DNA of 16,166 nucleotides from Candidatus Atribacteria bacterium (GCA_003513845.1 DOTB01000086.1:4884-21049), one strand, 5' to 3'. Counted from the first letter of the stretch, positions 7,919-15,408 are shown. Notes: generated by a model from the sequence alone, not told the origin. Made by a program: numbers and translations.

Positions 7919-8968
7919 GTGATTATAATAAAAGCTTTATTAAAGAATAAACCAGAATTTGGAGCAGAATATGTAGAAATTAATGATCCTGTACCCAAGG
8001 CAAAAGAAATAATGATAAAAACTAAGGCTGCGGCAATATGTGGTACTGATCTACATCATTATGAATGGGATGAAACAGCTATAAATTTCACCAAAAATTT
8101 TCAGGTTAAATTTCCCCTTATTTTAGGGCATGAATGCTCTGGGGAAGTTGTTGAAATTGGATCAGAAGTAACAAATATTAAGGTAGGAGATAAAATTGCT
8201 TTAGAAACTCATATACCTTGTGGGATATGCTATCAGTGCAGAATTGGTAATCTCCATAATTGTCAGAATATGGGTCTCTATGGAACAACTTATAATGGTT
8301 GTTTTGCAGATTATGCCATTGCTCCTGCTAAGGTAGCTTTTGTGCTGCCAGAGGGAGTTAGTTATGAAGAAGGAGCCCTTTTTGAACCTTCTGGTGTAGC
8401 CATGAGAGGAATTGAGGAGGCAACAATTCAACCAGGGGATACTGTTTTGATATATGGTTGTGGTCCTATCGGTCAATTTGCAATACAGATGGCTAATATC
8501 TGTGGTGCAGCGAAGGTAATTGCTATTGATATAAATCCATTTCGTATTAATATGGCAAAAGAATTGGATGTAATTACCATTAATGCCCAAGAAGAAGATC
8601 CTGTTGAGGCAGTTAAGGTACTTACAAGAGACAAAGGGGGGGTAGACATTGCTATTGAGTTGACAGGTGCAGCCTCAGTCTATCAAAACATTTTTAAAAT
8701 GATAAGGTTAGAAGGTAGGTTAGTGACAATTGGACATCCGAGTAAAGAAGTAGCAGTAAACTTTACTAGAGATATAAATCAAAAAGGCCTAGCAATCAAG
8801 GGTATTTTTGGCAGACGTATTTGGAATACTTGGCAACATCTTGCGGAATTAGTTGTTAATGAAAAAATAGATCTTTTAAAGGTTGTAACTAATCGCTATA
8901 AATTGAAACAATATGAAGAAGCTTTTAAAAAAGCACATGAAGATTCTGGGAAAATACTTTTTGTGTAA
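7919..8968 (+). CDS. Zinc-dependent medium-chain dehydrogenase, threonine/sorbitol dehydrogenase-like
   Basis: NAD(P)-dependent oxidation of a secondary alcohol in a polyol, sugar or hydroxy-amino acid; cytosolic. Catalytic zinc ligands are visible: C41 (ICGTD), H71-E72 (GHEC) and E156. The structural zinc lobe C101, C104, C107, C115 is complete. The Rossmann nucleotide motif is G180-CGPIG185, with the DIN acidic end at about residues 204-206. The late GIFGRRIWNTW resembles L-threonine 3-dehydrogenases, so Tdh is possible, but the catabolic setting fits a sugar or polyol enzyme equally well. Start is ambiguous: GTG at 7919 overlaps a strong AAGGGG sequence, and homologues usually begin just before KALL, where this gene has ATT or ATA codons (7922-7930). 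It lies 108 bases after the transketolase and is probably in the same operon. Length 349 is normal. Confidence 0.92.
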   Translation: MIIIKALLKNKPEFGAEYVEINDPVPKAKEIMIKTKAAAICGTDLHHYEWDETAINFTKNFQVKFPLILGHECSGEVVEIGSEVTNIKVGDKIALETHIPCGICYQCRIGNLHNCQNMGLYGTTYNGCFADYAIAPAKVAFVLPEGVSYEEGALFEPSGVAMRGIEEATIQPGDTVLIYGCGPIGQFAIQMANICGAAKVIAIDINPFRINMAKELDVITINAQEEDPVEAVKVLTRDKGGVDIAIELTGAASVYQNIFKMIRLEGRLVTIGHPSKEVAVNFTRDINQKGLAIKGIFGRRIWNTWQHLAELVVNEKIDLLKVVTNRYKLKQYEEAFKKAHEDSGKILFV

Positions 8969-9162
8969 GTTATTAATGCAAATTTATTTTCCTGGTTAGT
9001 AAGATATATAAGAGATTTGGAATAAAAAAATGGGTAAAATAATATAACATTACATATATAGAGTAAAGGAGGTGTTAGTATTGATGTAGAAATAGCAATG
9101 AATAGAAAAAAATATTTTATTTAGAATGTGTAAGCTTTGTTTTTGGTTAATAAGGTATTTAT

Positions 9163-9238
9163 TAACTCAAAGGTCATCGATCTTGGCTCGAAATGTAGGA
9201 AAGTGCAACGGTCTTTACTGTGGGGTTTCTACTTATGT
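9163..9238 (+). repeat. Hairpin-cluster repeat, copy B (diverged, shorter)
   Basis: Bases 9174-9232 match copy A (3987-4045) at 46 of 59 positions without gaps, including an unbroken 15-base block (CTTGGCTCGAAATGT). The CGATC-ttg-GCTCG hairpin keeps four of five pairs. In the second hairpin one pair changes from G-C to T-A and another position from an A/C mismatch to a G/T wobble, so pairing is retained. The two upstream hairpins of copy A, including the CCATGGG palindrome, are absent here. It lies about 210 bases upstream of dctP2. Confidence 0.55.
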
Positions 9239-9365
9239 TATCATAGTAAAGCAATTAGTAAAAATATTAATATAATCTTATATTAATTACTTTAGTAACA
9301 AACTATTAGAAGAAAGATTTGGGATTTACAGAGCGGGTACGGGAGAAAGCTTTTTAACAATGAGG

Positions 9366-9401
9366 ACAGATGCTATATGTTTAAGTGGCCAGCACATCTG
9401 T
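9366..9401 (+). promoter_or_regulatory. Inverted repeat upstream of dctP2
   Basis: ACAGATG (9366-9372) and CATCTGT (9395-9401) form a 7-base inverted repeat separated by 22 bases, 48 bases before the dctP2 start. It could be a hairpin in the leader or a two-half-site operator for a dimeric regulator. No regulator gene is encoded in this window, so neither role can be tested from the sequence. Confidence 0.25.
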
Positions 9402-9448
9402 AAATGAATTGATGTTTATAAAATAAATTTAATAGAATAAGGAGAACT

Positions 9449-10450
9449 ATGAAAATGAAAAATAAAAAATTTATGTTCTTTATCTTTATATGGTTAATAT
9501 TGGTGACTTTATTTGCAAGTTCTTTAGCTTTTGCTGATGAAAGTAAGACTCTAAGAATTGGCTCTTCTACTTCTGAAGGTACTCCGGAAGTTATAGCTGC
9601 CCATAAATTTGCTGAAGTATTAGGGAAAATTAGCGGTGGAGCATTAGAAGGAAAAGTTTTAGCTGGGGGATTAGCTGGGGGTGAAAGGGATATAGTTGAA
9701 GGTCAACAACTAGGTATTTTAGAAATGTCAGTTGTATCTGGTATATTTCAAAATTTTGATCCTGCAATGATGATCCTTGAGTATGAATTTTTATTCAAGA
9801 ACGAGGAACATATCGATAAAGTTTTTAATGGACCAGTTGGAGAAAAAATTGCAAGTAGATTGATTGAAAAAGTAGGTGTTAGACCTTTGCAGATATATAT
9901 GCGAACTCCGCGATTACTTACCACAAATAGGCCTATTTATTCCCTTGAAGACCTTAAAGGATTAAAAATAAGAGTTCCAGAAATGCCTGCAAGAGTTGCC
10001 TTATGGAAAGCATTAGGCGCTAGTCCTACTCCACTTGCTTTTCCAGAAGTATTTACAGCTTTACAAACAGGTACTATAGATGGCCAAGAAAATCCCATTG
10101 GTTTGATTTATAGTTCTAAATTTTATGAAGTAGTTGATTGGCTTGCTCTTACTAATCATGTGTATGGATTTATGATACTGAATATTTCCGAGCAAGCTTA
10201 CCAATCGTTAAGTGTACAAGAAAAGGAATGGGTAAATGTGGCTGCTGAATTGTCGAAATATTACAATGATAAGATTGTAAAAGAAACTGAAAAAGTGCAT
10301 ATGGAAGAAGTCACAAAGTATATGAATGTAACTGAACCAGATATGGGTCCTTGGAGAGAAGCTACAAAAGATGTATACAAACAATTTATAGATATTGAAG
10401 GATTTGAAGAATTATATCTAGATATAGTTGAAGCTGGTAAAGATTTATAG
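9449..10450 (+). CDS. dctP: TRAP transporter substrate-binding protein, DctP family (system 2)
   Basis: Second TRAP solute receptor, exported to the periplasm. The signal peptide is MKMKNKK followed by a hydrophobic stretch, with a likely cut after LAFA before DESK. The ATG at 9449 has AAGGAG five bases upstream. The carboxylate-binding Arg is R175 in GLKIRVPEM; RTPRLLTTNRPI and ALQTGTIDGQENPIGLI are the other family signatures. Length 333 is normal. It resembles the first receptor in architecture but is clearly diverged in the binding-pocket neighbourhood (for example RTPRLL against EAGPRN), so it probably recognises a different or modified ligand. A strong hairpin follows the stop codon, so it may be expressed more than its membrane partners. 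Confidence 0.95.
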   Translation: MKMKNKKFMFFIFIWLILVTLFASSLAFADESKTLRIGSSTSEGTPEVIAAHKFAEVLGKISGGALEGKVLAGGLAGGERDIVEGQQLGILEMSVVSGIFQNFDPAMMILEYEFLFKNEEHIDKVFNGPVGEKIASRLIEKVGVRPLQIYMRTPRLLTTNRPIYSLEDLKGLKIRVPEMPARVALWKALGASPTPLAFPEVFTALQTGTIDGQENPIGLIYSSKFYEVVDWLALTNHVYGFMILNISEQAYQSLSVQEKEWVNVAAELSKYYNDKIVKETEKVHMEEVTKYMNVTEPDMGPWREATKDVYKQFIDIEGFEELYLDIVEAGKDL

Positions 10451-10493
10451 AATAGAATATTATAATTAAAAAATTTAGTTTAAACATTAAAGT

Positions 10494-10561
10494 AAAAAGG
10501 GAATGCGAAGTTATAGTTATAGTCATTTTAATGATTAATTCGGACTTTGCACTCCCTTTTT
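10494..10561 (+). terminator. Terminator or attenuator hairpin between dctP2 and dctQ2
   Basis: AAAAAGGGA (10494-10502), one mismatch, then TGCGAAGT (10504-10511) pairs with ACTTTGCA (10544-10551) and TCCCTTTTT (10553-10561): about 17 pairs, one a G-U wobble, ending in five T. A second small hairpin AGTCATT-tt-AATGATT lies in the loop. The symmetry of A-run and T-run makes it potentially bidirectional. Position within the operon suggests partial termination, giving more receptor than membrane subunits. Confidence 0.8.
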
Positions 10562-10606
10562 ATTAAAATTACATAATTAAAAGGTGAGGAGACTATTAAT
10601 ATTTTT

Positions 10607-11086
10607 ATGATGAAAAAATTTGAATTATATTTGAATTTTTTAGAAGTTTTTTGTCTAAGATTAGTTCAAATTCTTTTAATACTTATGATAATTTTTATCT
10701 TTTCACAAGTTTTATTTAGATATGCATTTAATAACCCCCTTTCTTGGAGCGAGGAACTTTCTAGGCATTTAATGATTTGGGCTGCATTCATAGCAGCCGC
10801 TGTTGCTTATCGGCGAAATGCTCATTTAGGGATTGATATATTTATTAAAAAAATTCCAATAAACTTAAGAAAAATAATTCTTACATTCATTTACTTAATT
10901 GTATTATTTTATTCATTATTTTTGATATATTATGGCTTTGATATTGTTTTAAATACTATGAAACAAACCTCTAGTGCGTTACGCTATAAAATGGGTTATG
11001 TATATTTATCAGTCCCGGTTTCTTTTATTTTATTCTCTATATTTTCATTAGAAAAAATATATAAGTTATGGTGGTCTGATGATTGA
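10607..11086 (+). CDS. dctQ: TRAP transporter small membrane subunit, DctQ family (system 2)
   Basis: Four-helix membrane subunit partnering the following DctM. Hydrophobic segments lie at about residues 15-37, 47-66, 87-108 and 127-148. The signature FRYAFNNPLSWSEELSRHL, followed by a Trp-containing helix ending AAAVAY, is diagnostic. The 159 residues are normal. The ribosome binding site GGTGAGGAG (10583-10591) is 15 bases from the ATG at 10607, rather far. In-frame ATT codons closer to it (10595, 10601) or a suboptimal site are alternatives; I kept ATG. The gene follows the hairpin after dctP2 and is separated from dctM2 by 55 bases, unlike the overlapping pair of system 1. Confidence 0.92.
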   Translation: MMKKFELYLNFLEVFCLRLVQILLILMIIFIFSQVLFRYAFNNPLSWSEELSRHLMIWAAFIAAAVAYRRNAHLGIDIFIKKIPINLRKIILTFIYLIVLFYSLFLIYYGFDIVLNTMKQTSSALRYKMGYVYLSVPVSFILFSIFSLEKIYKLWWSDD

Positions 11087-11141
11087 AGGTTAGGTAAACT
11101 TAATTAATCAATAGATTTTTTAATTTAAAATAACAGAAAGG

Positions 11142-12434
11142 ATGAGAAAATTTTATAATATGTTAGGATTTATTGTTATATTTTTTTTATTAATAATTCT
11201 TAGCATGCCCATAGCTATTGCATTAGGTGTTGGAGGGATATTTTTTTTAATTAAAGAAACTTCTTTACCTTACTTAGCTATTATTCAAAGAATGTTTACG
11301 GGAATAGACTCTTTTCCACTGATGGCAATCCCCTTTTTTATAATTGCAGGTAGTTTAATGAATAGTGGTGGTATTACAAAAAGAATTATTGATTTTTCTA
11401 ATATATTTGTTGGGTTTTTACGAGGAGGGCTTGCTGCGATTTCAATTGTAGGTAGTATGATATTCGCTGGTATTTCTGGCTCATCAGTAGCAGATGCATC
11501 TGGGTTGGGTAGTATATTAATTCCAGCTATGAATAATCAGGGATATGACCCGGAATATTCTGCTGCAATTAATGCAACTTCATCAACTGTTGGAATAATT
11601 ATACCTCCAAGTATTCCTATGGTTATCTTAGGGTCAATTGCAGGCATTTCAATAAGGGATTTATTTATGGGTGGAATAATTCCAGGTGTTTTAAGTGGCT
11701 TAAGTATGTTGATTGTTTCAACCATAATTTCTTATAAAAGAAAATATCCAAAATATAAGACAGTTACACTTAAAGAAGCAGTAAAAACGATTATTGAAGC
11801 TCTACCTGCTATATTTATGCCAATATTAATCATAGGTGGTATTATAAGTGGAATTGTAACTCCTACAGAAGTAGCAGTTATTGCTATAGTTTATGCTATC
11901 ATAATTGGCAGATTTTGGTATAAAGAACTTACAGTTAGACGTGTTTTTGATGTTTTAAAGGAATGTGGTATACAGATGTCTATTGTGTTATTAGTAATCT
12001 CAACTGCTTCAGTTGTATCATGGATTCTATCTTACTTATTCATACCTCAAGCTTTAGCAGAATGGTGTATGCTTGTGTTTTCAAGTAAAATTGAAATACT
12101 TTTGTTAATTGCCATTACTTGTCTTATCGCTGGGACAGTTATTGATGTTTCTCCAGCTTTAATATTATTTGGTTCTGTATTTTCTATTGTGGCAAATAAA
12201 TTTGGTATTGATCCAATACACTATAGTCTTGTATTAATTTTTTCACTTTCAATAGGTTTATTTACACCGCCAGTGGGAACAACTTTGATTATTTCTGCCT
12301 ATATCGCTAAAACTAATTTATTATCAAGTTTTAAAGCCTGTTTACCTTTTTTATTAGCAATGCTGTTTGTACTATTACTATTAATACTTTTTCCGCCACT
12401 GACTACTTTTTTACCAAATTTATTATTTGGTTAA
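11142..12434 (+). CDS. dctM: TRAP transporter large membrane subunit, DctM family (system 2)
   Basis: Polytopic inner-membrane subunit that carries substrate with sodium. 430 residues, hydrophobic throughout. Conserved blocks in order: FAGISGSSVADASGLG, TSSTVGIIIPPSIPMV, GIVTPTEVAVIAIVY and LFTPPVGTTLIISAYIA. All match the corresponding segments of the first DctM, so the two are paralogues, but spacer regions differ strongly. Start choice is uncertain: the ATG at 11142 directly abuts its only AGAAAGG motif (no spacing), while the in-frame ATG at 11160 would begin MLGFIVIFF and sit 17 bases from that motif. The gene is followed by a decayed region, so downstream catabolic genes of this operon may have been lost. 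Confidence 0.94.
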   Translation: MRKFYNMLGFIVIFFLLIILSMPIAIALGVGGIFFLIKETSLPYLAIIQRMFTGIDSFPLMAIPFFIIAGSLMNSGGITKRIIDFSNIFVGFLRGGLAAISIVGSMIFAGISGSSVADASGLGSILIPAMNNQGYDPEYSAAINATSSTVGIIIPPSIPMVILGSIAGISIRDLFMGGIIPGVLSGLSMLIVSTIISYKRKYPKYKTVTLKEAVKTIIEALPAIFMPILIIGGIISGIVTPTEVAVIAIVYAIIIGRFWYKELTVRRVFDVLKECGIQMSIVLLVISTASVVSWILSYLFIPQALAEWCMLVFSSKIEILLLIAITCLIAGTVIDVSPALILFGSVFSIVANKFGIDPIHYSLVLIFSLSIGLFTPPVGTTLIISAYIAKTNLLSSFKACLPFLLAMLFVLLLLILFPPLTTFLPNLLFG

Positions 12435-12553
12435 CTGTTCATTTATGAAATTTTAAATAAAGTAAGTAGTCAAAATTATGTAAGATTGGTAAAAAATGTT
12501 ATTTTTATCATCTAAATATTTATAAGAGAAACAGGAGTAGGAGAAAATATTTC

Positions 12554-12652
12554 ATGAAAGCTGCTAGTTTGTATTATTTTCAGGATGTGTTTATACATCA
12601 TGATTTTTTCTATAGAAATAAGATACTATTTATTCAGGTTTCGGTAAAATGA
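12554..12652 (+). pseudogene. Second truncated alcohol dehydrogenase N-terminus
   Basis: ATG at 12554 is preceded by AGGAGTAGGAGA (about 12534-12545). The opening MKAASLYYFQDV has the typical start of zinc- or NAD-type medium-chain dehydrogenases (MKAA...), after which the frame runs 20 unrelated residues to TGA at 12650. The break coincides with the beginning of a dead integrase element, so insertion or recombination of that element probably removed the rest of the gene. It was likely the gene following dctM2. Only a dozen residues support the family assignment, so confidence is moderate. Confidence 0.45.
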
Positions 12653-12679
12653 ATTTTCGCCTACCATCTAAAATTTATA

Positions 12680-13438
12680 TTAAGGGATCTTACCAGTTAG
12701 CCGGTAACCCTGATTTGTTCTTTTAAAATGGTAATAATAGATGAACTGATCCAGATTATTCTGTAACTGGTTCAGCAAGGTATAGACCTTTTTTAACCTG
12801 ACTATATGGTAGAACTCTTCCAATAGAGTTCTATTAAATCATTCTACTATCCCGTTGCTCTTAGGACACCTGGGCTTAATTTGGGTATGTTTAATGCCAC
12901 ATCCTGCCAAGAATATCACATAGTCATGCCTGCCATTCTCCTAGTGGGTAGTATACTCTTTGCCATTATCGGTTAGAATACGATTCAAGGGGATAGCAAA
13001 TATGCCATAAACTGGTAACACCTTGGTCTTGACAAAGCCAATAGCCCTGTCAGCCTTCTTATCCAGATAGACCTTGGCCAAACCAAAGTTACTGTAGGCA
13101 TAAATACCAGCCTATTGGTGGATTCTGCCCAAACCCCCAGGATAGTACCAACATAGATAGTATCCTAGCTAAAGAGGTATCCAGGATATAAAGACTCAAT
13201 AAGGGTTTCTTCTTTCTTCTCTACCTCCTGGAAGTACCTTTCGGTGATGACAGGTTTATCCAAATGCTACTGGGAATGGAAGAGTCGATCCAGACGGTGA
13301 TTTAATACCTTCCTTCTTAAGACATTATAGACACCAATGGGGCTTACAAAAATACCCTGTAACTTAAGTTCATTGACCATCCTGGCTAGTTCCTGAGTCG
13401 GATATAGTCACAGATGTAATTGAGAAGGGTCATAATAG
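12680..13438 (-). pseudogene. Dead IS481-like integrase-core transposase (5' truncated)
   Basis: On the minus strand the decayed frame reads, from its upstream end: YPTQELARMVNELKLQGIFV, a PGYL...DTIYVGT block (first catalytic Asp), NFGLAKVYLDKKADRAIGF, ILTDNGKEY (second Asp, about 12953-12973), IKPRCPKSNGIVE with the catalytic Glu, FNRTLLEEFY, and an end NQGYRLTGKIP with stop at 12680-12682. This order is that of the DDE integrase core in IS481-type transposases. In-frame stops lie at 12839-12841, 12941-12943, 13112-13114, 13165-13167, 13267-13269 and 13408-13410, and a frameshift occurs in a run of C at about 13130-13140. The N-terminal helix-turn-helix part is missing; the element ends against another transposase remnant. 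Confidence 0.85.
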
Positions 13439-13442
13439 TTAT

Positions 13443-14115
13443 ATGATGATAGTAATTATGATAAATGACTCTAAAGTAAATAGTATAGAGCAAATAAAGA
13501 ACTTTTTATCGGAAGTAGCGTCAATAGAATTTAGTAAGAGATCCAGAAAGGAGACCTATTGCTGGATAGAAGAGAACCTACAGAGGTTTAATTATCAAAT
13601 TATTAATTTCCATGCTGATAATGGCTTTAGAATAGCTCAATCAGACAGAAGGTGGTGGAGATGTTAAATAGTTTATTAATTAAACTCATCAAAAGTAGAC
13701 CCAGACTTAGCAATGATAATGTCCTTATCGAGACCAAAAATGATTGGGTAATACGAAAGCGGTTAGACTACAGTCAAATCAAGCAAGAATCTGCCCAGCT
13801 GATCAATTATTTTTACTTTGGCTTCAGGAGAAATATCCCCACTTTCACCTCCCTCTGCCTTTCATTCTGAGATTATAGAGGAAAGAGGAGAAAGGAATAT
13901 CGTTATCAAGACTATATGACACCTATGAGAAGTTAAGGAGTATAACTGAGGTACAGAAATACCTCAAAGAAGGTATTACCCTTAAGATGTTAGATGAGAT
14001 TGCCAGAAGATATACCGATAATGAGGTGGCTCAAAAAGTGCGGCTTACCAGAGATAGATTATTTGATAAATTAGTAGCAGCATGGCTCTTCTCTTTAGGC
14101 TCATATTTGGATTAG
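13443..14115 (+). pseudogene. Dead integrase-type transposase with large internal deletion
   Basis: Fragments of a second, different integrase-core transposase in native order on the + strand. The N-terminal part SIEQIKNFLSEVASIEFSKR and WIEENLQRFNYQ (13467-13596) jumps directly to IINFHADNG (the second catalytic Asp region, 13597-13623). Roughly the middle half of a full protein, including the first Asp, is absent. A frameshift near 13625-13660 leads to LLIKLIKSRPRLSNDNVLIE (catalytic Glu) and TKNDWVIRKRLDY. Further frameshifts near 13820-13900 lead to KEYRYQDYMTP, then YEKLRSITEVQKYLKEGITL and DRLFDKLVAAW, ending at TAG 14113. The pieces at 13443-13667 and 13652-13870 could be taken for two small proteins but are parts of this wreck. 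It faces away from the abutting IS481-like remnant. Confidence 0.85.
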
Positions 14116-14370
14116 AAAAGACTTACTTTTTTAAAAAGTGAGGTAATTTTAGTCATAAAATATCATCATAAGTAAAAGAAGGATGGAGGTGAAAACAAAA
14201 TAAGATTTACCAATTATTTGCTTATTATAAAAAAAGAGAGTTTCAGAATTTTTGAAAGTATATAAAGTTTTTCTTAAGCAGGTGAAACTATTAAGAAGAA
14301 GTTTTAAGTTTAGTTAAAGTCATTGCAAGTTTATATATAATTTTATTATAAATAAAGGAGATAAATTTTA
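14116..14370. other. Spacer before the aldo/keto reductase
   Basis: AT-rich, 255 bases. It contains an orphan Shine-Dalgarno-like GGATGGAGGTG (14181-14191) followed only by a four-codon frame, possibly a relic of a lost gene, and AAAGGAG (14354-14360), the ribosome binding site of the next gene. No promoter or hairpin was recognised with confidence. Confidence 0.4.
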
Positions 14371-15348
14371 ATGAAATATTGTAAGTTAACTGGAACGGGA
14401 GTGACAATATCAAGAGTTACTCTTGGAACCATGACCTTTGGACCTCAGTGGGGAGTCAGCGAAGAAGAATCATTTAAAATGATAAATTATGCCATAGAAA
14501 ACGGAATTAATTCTATAGATACTGCGGATCTTTATAACAAAGGTATTACAGAGACTATATTAGGCAAAGCACTCAAAGGTCGAAGAGATGAATTAGTATT
14601 AGCCAGTAAAGTATATCACTTTATTGGTGGAAACGAATTAAAGGATAAAGGTCTAAATAGATGGCATTTGATAAAAGGTGTTGAAGATAGTCTCATCAGA
14701 TTGCAAACAGATCATTTAGATATATTGTATTTTCATCAACCTGATTATAATACTCCGTTAGAAGAGAGTTTGGCAGCTGCTGACCAATTAGTACGGCAGG
14801 GTAAAACGATGTATATTGGAATGTCAAATTACGCTTCTTGGCAACTTTGCGAAGCTTTATGGATAGCTGATAAAAGAAATTTTCATCCGCCAGTAGTAAC
14901 TCAGGTTGTATATAATCTGATTACCCGTGGTATAGAAGAGGAGTTGTTGCCATTTATTCGTGAACATGGGATAGGGTTATTAGTATATAATCCACTAGCA
15001 GGTGGACTTTTAACTGGCAAATATGATGTTTCAAATCCACCTCCTGATAATACTAGATTGGGGAAAATAGAAGATTATAATAAAAGGTATTGGCAGAAGA
15101 TATACTTAGAGGCAGTAGAAGATATTAAGAAAATTGCCAAAGAAGCTGGTAAAAAACCAATTGCCTTAGCCTATCAATGGCTTATATCTCAGCCAGAAGT
15201 GGATTCTGTCATCATGGGTGCTAGTAAATTAAGTCAACTTAAAGAGAATTTGACTTTATTAGATGGTAAGCTGGATGATGAAATTCTAAAAGCATGTGAT
15301 GAAATTTGGAATAAGCTTAGAGGTCAATATTTTCGTTATAATCGTTAA
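14371..15348 (+). CDS. Aldo/keto reductase
   Basis: Cytosolic NADPH-dependent reductase of aldehydes or ketones, or the reverse oxidation of sugars and polyols. The catalytic tetrad is complete: D50 (SIDTAD), Y55, K80 (LASK) and H122 (YFHQPD). The start has the family's GTGVTISRVTLGTMTFG, and the cofactor region near the C-terminus contains VIMGASKLSQLKENL. A TIM-barrel protein of 325 residues, normal length. Start ATG at 14371 follows AAAGGAG with ten bases spacing. It resembles the broad ion-channel-beta/YghZ/L-glyceraldehyde-reductase type group more than the short xylose-reductase types. It stands alone after the decayed transposon region and probably belonged to the TRAP 2 catabolic operon before that region was damaged; this is inference. 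Confidence 0.93.
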   Translation: MKYCKLTGTGVTISRVTLGTMTFGPQWGVSEEESFKMINYAIENGINSIDTADLYNKGITETILGKALKGRRDELVLASKVYHFIGGNELKDKGLNRWHLIKGVEDSLIRLQTDHLDILYFHQPDYNTPLEESLAAADQLVRQGKTMYIGMSNYASWQLCEALWIADKRNFHPPVVTQVVYNLITRGIEEELLPFIREHGIGLLVYNPLAGGLLTGKYDVSNPPPDNTRLGKIEDYNKRYWQKIYLEAVEDIKKIAKEAGKKPIALAYQWLISQPEVDSVIMGASKLSQLKENLTLLDGKLDDEILKACDEIWNKLRGQYFRYNR

Positions 15349-15362
15349 GTAATAGATTAATA

Positions 15363-15408
15363 GATTTGGAAAATTATAAAATAAAAAAAACTAAATTTTT
15401 GCCAAATC
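15363..15408 (+). terminator. Hairpin after the aldo/keto reductase
   Basis: GATTTGG plus AAAATT (15363-15375) pairs with AATTTT (15394-15399), a two-base bulge, then CCAAATC (15402-15408), giving 13 pairs around an 18-base A-rich loop, 15 bases after the stop codon. No T-run follows, so it may be a weak terminator or a 3'-end stabilising stem. Confidence 0.35.

Larger units (their letters stand above)
8969..9448. other. 480-base spacer upstream of TRAP system 2
   Basis: No gene can be supported. It contains an orphan ribosome binding site AAAGGAGGTG (9065-9074) followed at once by TTG-ATG-TAG, the second copy of the hairpin repeat (9163-9238), and a GC-richer stretch (about 9318-9402) with an inverted repeat. 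It may include the promoter region of dctP2, but I could not place promoter boxes. Confidence 0.5.

Noticed and set aside
12484..12512. Terminator hairpin after dctM2 (GTAAAAA / TTTTTAT)
   Set aside because: The stem is almost purely A/T with one wobble and no following T-run. Such pairs arise easily by chance in this AT-rich DNA.
13443..13870. Two separate small hypothetical proteins
   Set aside because: Both are consecutive fragments, in native order, of one integrase-type transposase broken by frameshifts and a deletion.
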